Below are positions 57,370 through 64,000 of a DNA stretch of 64,000 nt, piece after piece. The translations under genes were made by a program, and so were the position numbers. The notes under the pieces are model-generated. The model was given only the letters and a program-made list of their open reading frames with translations, searched no databases and had not been told where the DNA came from. The number at the start of each line of letters is the position of its first letter. Positions within the stretch are counted from its first letter, which is position 1. The DNA comes from Dryocola sp051297175 (lineage in GTDB: Bacteria > Pseudomonadota > Gammaproteobacteria > Enterobacterales > Enterobacteriaceae), in NCBI RefSeq assembly GCF_051297175.1, contig NZ_JBINNY010000001.1, positions 2,852,001 to 2,916,000 on the forward strand, read 5' to 3'.

Positions 57370-59304
57370 ATGAATATATTCGATCACTATCGCCAGCGCT
57401 ATGAAGCTGCCAAGGACGAAGAGTTCACACTGCAGGAATTTCTTGCCATCTGTAAGCAAGATCGCAGTGCCTATGCCAATGCGGCAGAACGGCTATTGAT
57501 GGCCATCGGTGAGCCAGTGATGGTGGATACTGCCACAGAGCCACGGCTGTCCCGTCTCTTTTCGAACCGCGTAATCTCGCGTTACCCCGCGTTTGAAGAG
57601 TTCTACGGCATGGAAGAAGCCATTGAGCAAATCGTTGCCTACTTGAAGCATGCCGCTCAGGGGCTGGAAGAGAAGAAGCAGATTCTTTACCTGCTGGGCC
57701 CGGTAGGCGGCGGTAAGTCCTCGCTTGCAGAACGCCTGAAGGCGCTGATGCAGCGCGTGCCTATTTACACCCTTAGCGCCAACGGCGAACGCAGCCCGGT
57801 AAACGACCACCCGCTGTGCCTGTTTAACCCGCAGGAAGACGCGTCAATCCTTGAAAAAGAGTACGGCGTCCCGAACCGCTACCTCGGCACCATTATGTCG
57901 CCATGGGCGGCAAAACGCCTGCACGAGTTTGGCGGCGACATCACCAAATTCCGCGTGGTGAAGGTCTGGCCTTCTATTCTGGCGCAGATCGCCATTGCGA
58001 AAACCGAACCGGGCGATGAGAACAACCAGGATATCTCGGCGCTGGTTGGTAAAGTTGACATTCGCAAGCTGGAAAACCACGCCCAAAACGACCCGGACGC
58101 CTACGGCTATTCCGGCGCGCTGTGCCGCGCCAACCAGGGCATCATGGAATTCGTCGAAATGTTTAAAGCGCCGATTAAGGTGCTCCACCCGCTGCTGACC
58201 GCAACCCAGGAAGGGAACTACAACGGGACGGAAGGCATTTCCGCCCTGCCGTTCAACGGTATTATCCTCGCGCACTCCAACGAATCGGAGTGGGTGACCT
58301 TCCGTAACAACAAGAACAATGAAGCCTTCCTTGACCGCGTTTATATCGTCAAGGTGCCGTACTGCCTGCGGATTTCCGAAGAGATCAAAATCTACGAAAA
58401 ACTGCTTAACCACAGCGAGCTGTCCCACGCGCCGTGCGCCCCCGGCACGCTGGAAACGCTATCCCGCTTCTCTATACTGTCGCGCCTGAAAGAGCCGGAG
58501 AACTCCAGCATTTACTCTAAAATGCGGGTTTACGACGGCGAAAGCCTGAAGGATACCGATCCGAAAGCGAAGTCCTATCAGGAATATCGCGACTACGCCG
58601 GTGTCGATGAAGGCATGAACGGGCTGTCCACGCGCTTCGCGTTCAAAATCCTCTCCCGCGTGTTCAACTTTGATCACGTAGAAGTGGCGGCGAACCCGGT
58701 ACACCTGTTCTACGTTCTGGAACAGCAAATCGAGCGCGAGCAGTTCCCGCAGGATCTGGCGGAAAAATACCTCGAGCACCTGAAAGGCTACCTGATCCCG
58801 AAATACGCCGAATTTATCGGCAAAGAGATCCAGACGGCCTATCTTGAGTCCTACTCAGAGTACGGGCAGAACATCTTCGACCGTTATGTCACCTACGCTG
58901 ACTTCTGGATTCAGGACCAGGAATACCGCGACCCGGATACCGGCCAGCTCTTCGACCGTGAATCCCTGAACGCGGAACTGGAAAAAATTGAAAAACCAGC
59001 CGGCATCAGCAACCCGAAAGATTTCCGAAATGAAATCGTCAACTTCGTGCTGCGTGCTCGCGCCCACAATAATGGTCGTAACCCTAACTGGACCAGCTAC
59101 GAGAAGCTGCGCACGGTTATAGAGAAGAAAATGTTCTCCAATACCGAAGAGCTGCTGCCCGTTATCTCGTTCAACGCCAAAACCTCGACGGACGAGCAGA
59201 AGAAACACGATGACTTTGTCGATCGCATGATGGAGAAAGGCTATACCCGCAAACAGGTGCGTTTGCTGTGCGAATGGTATCTGCGGGTGCGCAAATCTTC
59301 ATAA
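57370..59304 (+). CDS. yeaG: PrkA-type serine protein kinase YeaG
   Basis: 644 residues from ATG 57370 with AAAGGAC upstream. An AAA+-like N-terminal domain with Walker A GPVGGGKSS at 110-118 is followed by the PrkA C-terminal kinase-like domain (YGQNIFDRYVTYADFWIQD). Its role is adaptation to sustained nitrogen starvation and stationary phase. It is co-transcribed with yeaH 70 bp downstream. Confidence 0.96.
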   Translation: MNIFDHYRQRYEAAKDEEFTLQEFLAICKQDRSAYANAAERLLMAIGEPVMVDTATEPRLSRLFSNRVISRYPAFEEFYGMEEAIEQIVAYLKHAAQGLEEKKQILYLLGPVGGGKSSLAERLKALMQRVPIYTLSANGERSPVNDHPLCLFNPQEDASILEKEYGVPNRYLGTIMSPWAAKRLHEFGGDITKFRVVKVWPSILAQIAIAKTEPGDENNQDISALVGKVDIRKLENHAQNDPDAYGYSGALCRANQGIMEFVEMFKAPIKVLHPLLTATQEGNYNGTEGISALPFNGIILAHSNESEWVTFRNNKNNEAFLDRVYIVKVPYCLRISEEIKIYEKLLNHSELSHAPCAPGTLETLSRFSILSRLKEPENSSIYSKMRVYDGESLKDTDPKAKSYQEYRDYAGVDEGMNGLSTRFAFKILSRVFNFDHVEVAANPVHLFYVLEQQIEREQFPQDLAEKYLEHLKGYLIPKYAEFIGKEIQTAYLESYSEYGQNIFDRYVTYADFWIQDQEYRDPDTGQLFDRESLNAELEKIEKPAGISNPKDFRNEIVNFVLRARAHNNGRNPNWTSYEKLRTVIEKKMFSNTEELLPVISFNAKTSTDEQKKHDDFVDRMMEKGYTRKQVRLLCEWYLRVRKSS

Positions 59305-59374
59305 CGGCTAAGTTAAAGATGGGGCCACGCCACGTGGCCCCCCTGCGCAGTTGGCAAAGAAGTTTGGGGGAACT

Positions 59375-60658
59375 ATGGCCTATTTTATTGACAGGCGGCT
59401 GAACGGCAAAAACAAGAGCGCGGTCAACCGTCAGCGCTTCCTGCGCCGTTACAAGGCGCAGATCAAACAGTCGATTTCCGAGGCCATCAACAAGCGTTCG
59501 GTTACCGACGTCGACAGCGGCGAGTCCGTCTCCATCCCAAATGAAGACATCAGCGAACCGATGTTTCACCAGGGGCGCGGCGGCCTGCGCCATCGCGTGC
59601 ATCCCGGCAACGACCACTTCGTACAGAACGATCGCATCGAGCGTCCGCAGGGTGGCGGCGGTGGTTCAGGCGGCGGCCAGGGCCAGGCAAGCCAGGACGG
59701 TGAAGGCCAGGATGAATTCGTCTTCCAGATTTCGAAAGATGAATATCTCGACCTGCTGTTTGAAGACCTTGCCCTGCCCAACCTGAAGAAAAATCAGCAG
59801 CGGCAGCTCAACGAGTTCAAAACGCACCGCGCGGGCTACACCTCTAACGGCGTGCCTGCGAATATCGCGGTGGTTCGTTCACTGCAAAACTCGCTGGCAA
59901 GACGCACGGCGATGACGGCAGGTAAACGCCGCCAGCTGCACGAACTGGAAGACAGCCTGGATACGGTCAGCAAAAGCGAACCCGCCCAGCTTTTGGAAGA
60001 GGAGCGTCTGCGCAAAGAGATCGCTGAACTGCGCGAAAAAATCGCCCGCGTACCCTTTATCGACACCTTCGACCTACGCTACAAAAACTACGAAAAACGC
60101 GCCGAGCCTTCCAGCCAGGCCGTGATGTTCTGCCTGATGGACGTCTCCGGGTCTATGGACCAGGCCACGAAAGACATGGCGAAACGCTTTTACATCCTGC
60201 TTTATCTGTTCCTGAGCCGGACCTATAAAAACGTTGAGGTGGTTTACATCCGTCACCACACGCAGGCGAAAGAAGTGGACGAACACGAGTTCTTCTACTC
60301 TCAGGAAACCGGCGGCACGATCGTGTCCAGCGCGCTGAAGCTGATGGATGAAGTGGTGAAAGAGCGCTACGACCCAACGCAGTGGAATATCTACGCGGCG
60401 CAGGCGTCGGACGGCGATAACTGGGCAGACGACTCGCCCCTGTGCCACGAGCTGCTGGCAAAGAAACTGCTGCCGGTGGTGCGTTATTACAGCTATATCG
60501 AGATCACCCGCCGCGCCCACCAGACGCTGTGGCGTGAATACGAAAACCTGCAGGCAACCTTCGATAACTTCGCCATGCAGCACATCCGCGATCAGGATGA
60601 TATTTATCCCGTCTTCCGCGAGCTATTTCACAAGCAGACGAGTGATTCTTATAATTAA
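59375..60658 (+). CDS. yeaH: VWA-domain protein YeaH (DUF444)
   Basis: 427 residues from ATG 59375 after GGGGG. A Gly-rich linker (PQGGGGGSGGGQGQ, about 88-105) precedes a VWA-like fold with MIDAS DVSGSMD beginning at Asp256. It functions with the YeaG kinase, with SpoVR as a usual third partner elsewhere. Almost identical in plan to E. coli YeaH. Confidence 0.95.
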   Translation: MAYFIDRRLNGKNKSAVNRQRFLRRYKAQIKQSISEAINKRSVTDVDSGESVSIPNEDISEPMFHQGRGGLRHRVHPGNDHFVQNDRIERPQGGGGGSGGGQGQASQDGEGQDEFVFQISKDEYLDLLFEDLALPNLKKNQQRQLNEFKTHRAGYTSNGVPANIAVVRSLQNSLARRTAMTAGKRRQLHELEDSLDTVSKSEPAQLLEEERLRKEIAELREKIARVPFIDTFDLRYKNYEKRAEPSSQAVMFCLMDVSGSMDQATKDMAKRFYILLYLFLSRTYKNVEVVYIRHHTQAKEVDEHEFFYSQETGGTIVSSALKLMDEVVKERYDPTQWNIYAAQASDGDNWADDSPLCHELLAKKLLPVVRYYSYIEITRRAHQTLWREYENLQATFDNFAMQHIRDQDDIYPVFRELFHKQTSDSYN

Positions 60659-60665
60659 CCATTAT

Positions 60666-60702
60666 AAATCAGCCAGTTAACTAATATTTTCTGGCTGATT
60701 TT
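60666..60702 (+). terminator. yeaGH terminator
   Basis: AAATCAGCCAG (60666-60676) pairs with CTGGCTGATTT (60691-60701) around an AT loop, followed by TTCTTT. Eight bases after the yeaH stop. Confidence 0.88.
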
Positions 60703-60984
60703 CTTTAATCTTAATATCTTTTTCTTCCCTTTATTTACAATAGGTTAGCTTTGGTTTTGGGGAAGAATATAAGAGTTATTTCGCAAACTATCCAAGGGCC
60801 CAACTCCCGCAAACCCCACCACTTTTGTCAGGACAAGATCCTGATAATCGATGCCAAAACAGCAACTTACCCAATATAATCAGACAAAACTTAGACCTAG
60901 AAAAGACAAAAATATACTCGTGAAATGCACGTGCACCTTTAAACGTCAGACTCCGGTCCAGGCTTTTTATTTTGTGCCCATTCC
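60703..60984. other. Junction of core chromosome and second prophage
   Basis: About 280 bp without a credible gene. It includes a short perfect palindrome TGCACGTGCA near 60927 and CAGGAC-AAGAT-CCTG near 60832. The attachment site of the lambdoid element should lie here, but its partner is outside the window, so it cannot be delimited. Confidence 0.4.
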
Positions 60985-61362
60985 TCAAATAAACGGATTA
61001 CCATCGTCATGCTGAAACCGGCGCAGCCGGTGGATCACCGTTTTAACCAGGCCCAACACAACGATCTCGTTATCATCATCGAAGGGAACAAAGCCCGAAC
61101 CGTTGAAATGTGTCAGCCCCGGCCGCCGACCTAATACCACTTTTCGGATGAACTTCTCTCCCCCGATTTCGATCAGGACTGTATCCCCGTGCATGGCATG
61201 ACAATCACGTTCGCATACAAGCAGCGCCCCGGCTTGCATTTCGCACCCTTCTGTTTCATCCACCTCATAGACAAAGCAGCTCGGCCCGGTGAACTGAAAA
61301 ACCTCAGTGCGATAGTTAATTCCGCAGTCCAGGTAATCTGCGGCGGGCGATGGAAATCCCAT
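60985..61362 (-). CDS. UmuD'-like protein lacking the self-cleavage segment and catalytic dyad
   Basis: 125 residues. It starts M-GFPSPAADY, exactly the sequence exposed when UmuD is cut between Cys24 and Gly25. GGAGGG lies 7 bp before the ATG, inside the end of the upstream gene, so this start is well supported. Aligning G-x-S-M of UmuD to GCEM here replaces the catalytic Ser60 by Glu, and Lys97 (FTVKK) by Arg (KFIRK). By family it could supply a pre-cut partner for host UmuC like phage P1 HumD. SOS box at 61622. Confidence 0.85.
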   Translation of the reverse strand: MGFPSPAADYLDCGINYRTEVFQFTGPSCFVYEVDETEGCEMQAGALLVCERDCHAMHGDTVLIEIGGEKFIRKVVLGRRPGLTHFNGSGFVPFDDDNEIVVLGLVKTVIHRLRRFQHDDGNPFI

Positions 61363-61363
61363 G

Positions 61364-61603
61364 TCAGCGCCCTCCGTTCGGGTTGTAGACCATAAACGTC
61401 CGTGATTCGCCCTCTTGCGTGCTGATGTCTTTGAACGTTGTAACGCTCATCTCGATCCAGTCATTTGCCCTTTTTAAATCCCAAAACCAGTTCACTTTTT
61501 CGAGTTCTGCGACAAAATCGGCAGTCGTTATTGTTCGCCTGCCGTTGGGCTCGAGCTTCACAGCTCGGTCAAAAGCTGTTTCAATTTCATAGTAGCGCGG
61601 CAT
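61364..61603 (-). CDS. Hypothetical SOS-operon phage protein
   Basis: 79 residues from ATG 61603 with GAGGG upstream: MPRYYEIETAFDRAVKL, ADFVAELEKVNWFWDL, WIEMSVTTFKDIS and TFMVYNPNGG. Small, soluble, mostly helical. I recognise it only as a type found beside tail fibres of lambdoid prophages; function unknown. First gene of the LexA-controlled pair with the UmuD'-like gene, one base apart. Confidence 0.75.
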   Translation of the reverse strand: MPRYYEIETAFDRAVKLEPNGRRTITTADFVAELEKVNWFWDLKRANDWIEMSVTTFKDISTQEGESRTFMVYNPNGGR

Positions 61604-61621
61604 AATCAGCCCTCTAAATAT

Positions 61622-61641
61622 CACTGTATGTATACACAGTA
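61622..61641 (-). promoter_or_regulatory. LexA (SOS) box
   Basis: CACTGTATGTATACACAGTA contains the invariant CTGT-N8-ACAG with an AT-rich alternating centre, close to TACTGTATATATATACAGTA. It lies 20-40 bp before the ATG of the small gene, over its expected promoter. Confidence 0.92.
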
Positions 61642-61683
61642 ATTTACTGAGAGTGACAGATCAAGACAGGTAAAGGCTATCAA

Positions 61684-63000
61684 TTATGACGACTGCACAT
61701 CCTGATGATTTTCAAACTCCGCCGCCTTCGCTGCCTCTGCGATTTTTTTATTCCAGATACTGTCGATGGGCATATCCAAGCGTATATCGATCCAGCTGTT
61801 GGCTGGTACGTCTATTGGCGCGCCCTTCGTTTTTACGATATCGCCGTCTGCATCCATTGCATATTTTCGTTTATAAAGCCGAATAGTTATCCCTCCGTTT
61901 TCTGTTTCTTCCGCCTCTACGACACCAAGCTCCCCCATACCTCCAGGGTCCATCGGGGATAAAATTTGCCAGCCTTCAGAGGCAAGTCCAGCAGCCCCTT
62001 TAAGAATGTACACACCGACATCGAGGCGAGAAATATTGATGCCTTCAGCTTCATCGTTCGCCGTTCCGCAGCCACACCATTTAAAACCGCTCTCATCAAT
62101 ATCGATACGTTGACAATCTTCCAGGCTACTGACAATTCGCGCCACGGGTGATGCAGCTTTCAATGTGCCATCACTTGATTTTGTGGTGTTCGCTTCGCCG
62201 TACAACTTTTTCCAAGGGGTAAAAGAAGTTGATTGGCCATACCGGATGTAAACGATACCCAGGCCATTTTCACCGATCGCCATTTGCCCGCGCCAACCAG
62301 GAAGCGCTCCAGGCAACTGAATGATGGCCAATGACTCATTAGCATTGCCGCTGGGATTTCCCCAATATTGCCCGGTTCCATTGTAAAACCCTACCGGTAT
62401 TCCTGGCGTACTCCCTTCTGTGGTGCTGTTAGATTGCTGGGTTAAGCCGAGCCCAAAAGCCCCCACCTGCATGACGTTCCCAGCTGCGGTTCCGGCATCC
62501 TTCGTGGCACTACTTCCTAAACCGAGGTTTGAGCGAGCGTCCTGCGCGTTCGTCGCACCGGTACCGCCCTGGGCTACTGGCACCGTTCCATTAGTCCCTT
62601 TTTGAACCAACTTACCCAGCGCAGGGATGGAAATACTCTGCCCGTTGATGGTTACCGTGACGTTCTGGTTAGCTGTCGTTGAGGCGAAGCTTTCCCATGC
62701 ACCAATGTTCTCGTCGTACTCATTGATGAGCTGTGAAATACTTTGCGCTAGGCCATCAACAGACAGGCTGTCCGTGACAAGAATGCCGTACCTTTGACCG
62801 GTCAGTGATGGCGAAGCAGCAGGCGTAACGGTGAGAGAGGTTGCACTGTTAATCGCGGTAATCTGGAAAAGCTGTACGGGATTAGATAAGACGATAATCG
62901 TCTGGCCGGTTCGTATTTGACTGGCTGGCGCGGTCCAGCTGGTACCTGCGCCTGTGGCCGTATTGCCGCTTAATGAAATTGTGCCTGCGTTATAAATCAT
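61684..63000 (-). CDS. Lambdoid tail fibre / side tail protein
   Basis: 438 residues from ATG 63000 (MIYNAGTISLSGNTATGAGT). N-terminal beta-rich attachment domain (SNPVQLFQITAINSATSLT), coiled part with LAQSISQLINEYD, collagen-like phage signature VPVAQGGTGATNAQDARSNLGLG, GW.RGQMAIG receptor-type domain, and a C-terminal helical tail (DMPIDSIWNKKIAEAAKAAEFE). It probably determines host attachment. A Cor-type gene lies directly upstream. Confidence 0.88.
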   Translation of the reverse strand: MIYNAGTISLSGNTATGAGTSWTAPASQIRTGQTIIVLSNPVQLFQITAINSATSLTVTPAASPSLTGQRYGILVTDSLSVDGLAQSISQLINEYDENIGAWESFASTTANQNVTVTINGQSISIPALGKLVQKGTNGTVPVAQGGTGATNAQDARSNLGLGSSATKDAGTAAGNVMQVGAFGLGLTQQSNSTTEGSTPGIPVGFYNGTGQYWGNPSGNANESLAIIQLPGALPGWRGQMAIGENGLGIVYIRYGQSTSFTPWKKLYGEANTTKSSDGTLKAASPVARIVSSLEDCQRIDIDESGFKWCGCGTANDEAEGINISRLDVGVYILKGAAGLASEGWQILSPMDPGGMGELGVVEAEETENGGITIRLYKRKYAMDADGDIVKTKGAPIDVPANSWIDIRLDMPIDSIWNKKIAEAAKAAEFENHQDVQSS

Positions 63001-63013
63001 ATTTTCTCCGGGC

Positions 63014-63039
63014 ATAAAAAAACCCGCTCTCGGCGGGTT
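63014..63039 (-). terminator. Terminator between cor and tail fibre
   Basis: On the minus strand AACCCGC-CGAGA-GCGGGTT followed by TTTTT. It ends the cor transcript 17 bp past its stop, marking cor as an independently transcribed moron. Confidence 0.9.
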
Positions 63040-63055
63040 CAGATAACAGGTTAAT

Positions 63056-63292
63056 TTATTCGCATGTTGTATGCGTGAAATTATTCTTGCTGACGTACTG
63101 CCAGTTAAACGGATAACCGGCCTGATATTTTGTCTGTCCGTTTATTTTCTTTACGTCATAAATTTGAACCGTTGCGCTCTGGCCACCAACCATTGCCGAT
63201 GCTGTGCATACTGGCTGCTGGCGCTCCATCAAGCCTGAACAGCCAGATAACACAAAAGCGGCAAAAGTAATTGCAATATATTTCTTCATCAT
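63056..63292 (-). CDS. cor: Cor-type superinfection-exclusion lipoprotein
   Basis: 78 residues: MMKKYIAITFAAFVLSGC is a lipoprotein signal with lipobox LSGC; mature part has VCTASAMVGGQSATVQIYDVKK, YQAGYPFNWQYVSK and a final Cys that can pair with the first. This matches phage N15/phi80/HK022 Cor as I recall it. Cor inserts in the outer membrane and blocks FhuA, protecting the lysogen from FhuA-dependent phages. Confidence 0.8.
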   Translation of the reverse strand: MMKKYIAITFAAFVLSGCSGLMERQQPVCTASAMVGGQSATVQIYDVKKINGQTKYQAGYPFNWQYVSKNNFTHTTCE

Positions 63293-63363
63293 TCATCCAC
63301 ATTGAATATCTAATTAAACTGGAACATATCAGCAACGGGCAGATAATGATAATTGGTTACATA

Positions 63364-63385
63364 GATCAATTACATGTAATTGATC
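63364..63385. promoter_or_regulatory. Perfect 22-bp palindrome upstream of cor
   Basis: Arm GATCAATTACA and its exact complement TGTAATTGATC are adjacent with no spacer. It lies between the DUF6453-like gene and cor, about 75-95 bp before the cor start. No U-tract on either strand; an operator for a dimeric repressor controlling cor is the simplest reading. GATC at both ends could be Dam-methylated. Confidence 0.65.
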
Positions 63386-63404
63386 GTTTTCACCGATCGA
63401 TTAA

Positions 63405-64000
63405 TTAATCATAATTATCCAGATTGAGAGCATATACGCGATTTCTCATATTGTGGTACGCAATATTGATGGTGCCTGAAGGAGGCTGGCCATTCGACGT
63501 TGCAACATGAATCGTCGTGTTGCCTCCACTGTAAACCGCTGAGAAAAAGTACTGTGACATATACGGCCGGGTGCCTCCCGAGGTGATTACGCCGGTTACC
63601 AGCCCACACATTGATGGCACGATGCCCATTTTCCCGGCTCGGGAAACGTTAATATTAAATCCGCCGCCAGCTGCACTTCCGTTAGTTCCGATGGCCTCAA
63701 TGTCCGTCAGCACGCGCGTCTCATTCGTCAGAACGCAGGTGCCCTGCTCGTCCCAGATGGCAATTCCCCACGCGGGCAGTGACTGCGGGAATATCGTGAA
63801 GAAATAAACATGCACCGTTCCGGCTGCGTCCGGCTTGCTGGCGGACACCGTGCAGTTATTGCCGCTCACCGTATAACTCAGCACGCAATTCACGGTAGAG
63901 CAGACAAAAGGAATGACCGGCCGTCCCGCGGGTATTGCCTGAGATACGTTTGTTATCTCACCCGCGCCCATTTTAAGAGCTACAGACTGTTTGCCGATCA
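63405..64000 (-). CDS. Lambdoid phage DUF6453-like protein, 5' end cut by window
   Basis: The frame is open through the right edge (...IGKQSVALK before the internal Met at 63971), so at least 197 residues, N-terminus missing. The block VIPFVCSTVNCVLSY and the C-terminal RNRVYALNLDNYD look like a virion-associated protein found after the host-specificity gene in HK97/N15-like phages; exact function unknown. Confidence 0.7.
   Translation of the reverse strand, partial: IGKQSVALKMGAGEITNVSQAIPAGRPVIPFVCSTVNCVLSYTVSGNNCTVSASKPDAAGTVHVYFFTIFPQSLPAWGIAIWDEQGTCVLTNETRVLTDIEAIGTNGSAAGGGFNINVSRAGKMGIVPSMCGLVTGVITSGGTRPYMSQYFFSAVYSGGNTTIHVATSNGQPPSGTINIAYHNMRNRVYALNLDNYD

Larger units (their letters stand above)
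60985..64000. mobile_element. Second prophage, lambdoid late end, continues beyond window
   Basis: All genes run leftward: a DUF6453-like phage protein (cut by the edge), Cor-type lipoprotein, a tail fibre, and an SOS-controlled pair ending in a UmuD'-like gene. This is the usual right end of N15/HK022/phi80-like genomes beyond the tail genes. No integrase is visible; it would lie to the right. Confidence 0.85.

Noticed and set aside
60703..60984. tRNA or tmRNA target for the second prophage
   Set aside because: I see no cloverleaf or CCA-type end in this interval; the integration target remains unknown.

Overview
The window is enterobacterial chromosome. Gene content and order follow the E. 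coli K-12 stretch from astD to yeaH (astCAD, xthA, ynjBCDE, nudG, topB, selD, sppA, ansA, pncA, msrB, gapA, yeaD, yeaE, mipA, yeaG, yeaH). It differs in carrying a GH18 chitinase and in lacking gdhA/ynjI and the ydjEF cluster. GC-rich genes, BIME/REP hairpins, one ERIC element, and ArgR-, NtrC/sigma-54-, CRP- and LexA-type sites fit an Enterobacter/Cedecea/Lelliottia-like member of Enterobacteriaceae; the genus cannot be fixed from sequence reading alone.

Layout. 1-25.2 kb is core chromosome: arginine succinylation (AST) genes behind a sigma-54 promoter, exonuclease III, a TVP38 membrane protein, the ynjBCD ABC transporter with the rhodanese YnjE, a lipid-head-group transferase, topoisomerase III, selenophosphate synthase, signal peptide peptidase, asparaginase I, nicotinamidase, chitinase, MsrB and glyceraldehyde-3-phosphate dehydrogenase. 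25.2-56.2 kb is a P2-type prophage inserted between yeaE and mipA. It is flanked by a 16-bp duplicated hairpin that is also the mipA terminator. 56.2-60.7 kb resumes core chromosome (mipA, yeaG, yeaH). From about 61 kb to the right edge lies one end of a second, lambdoid prophage: tail protein, Cor-type exclusion lipoprotein, tail fibre, and an SOS-controlled UmuD'-like gene.

The P2-like prophage is nearly complete: ogr, D, FI-FII-E/E'-T-U, G-H-I-J-W-V, S-R, lysis genes, X-L-M-N-O, P-Q, cos, a cargo segment, A, dam, small early genes, a Cox-like gene, two C-like repressors and int. Three late control regions carry the Ogr dyad TGT-N12-ACA: between D and FI, upstream of V, and between O and P. 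The programmed -1 slip site of gene E is present. Two features stand out. The sheath-to-U tail block (26.9-32.5 kb) is inverted relative to D and to the baseplate/fibre operon, so D and FI now diverge from one symmetric Ogr site. The large terminase gene P is broken by a +1 shift at an A6 run.

The AT-rich cargo between cos and gene A occupies the position where P2 carries tin/old. It holds a promoter with an internal dyad, an 11-codon leader, an intrinsic terminator directly before a DUF4760 membrane protein, an unknown small protein, and a RelE-type toxin with an Xre-type partner. The toxin promoter is built from copies of the same 8-mer found in the lysogeny operators. This locus is the best candidate for an undescribed system.
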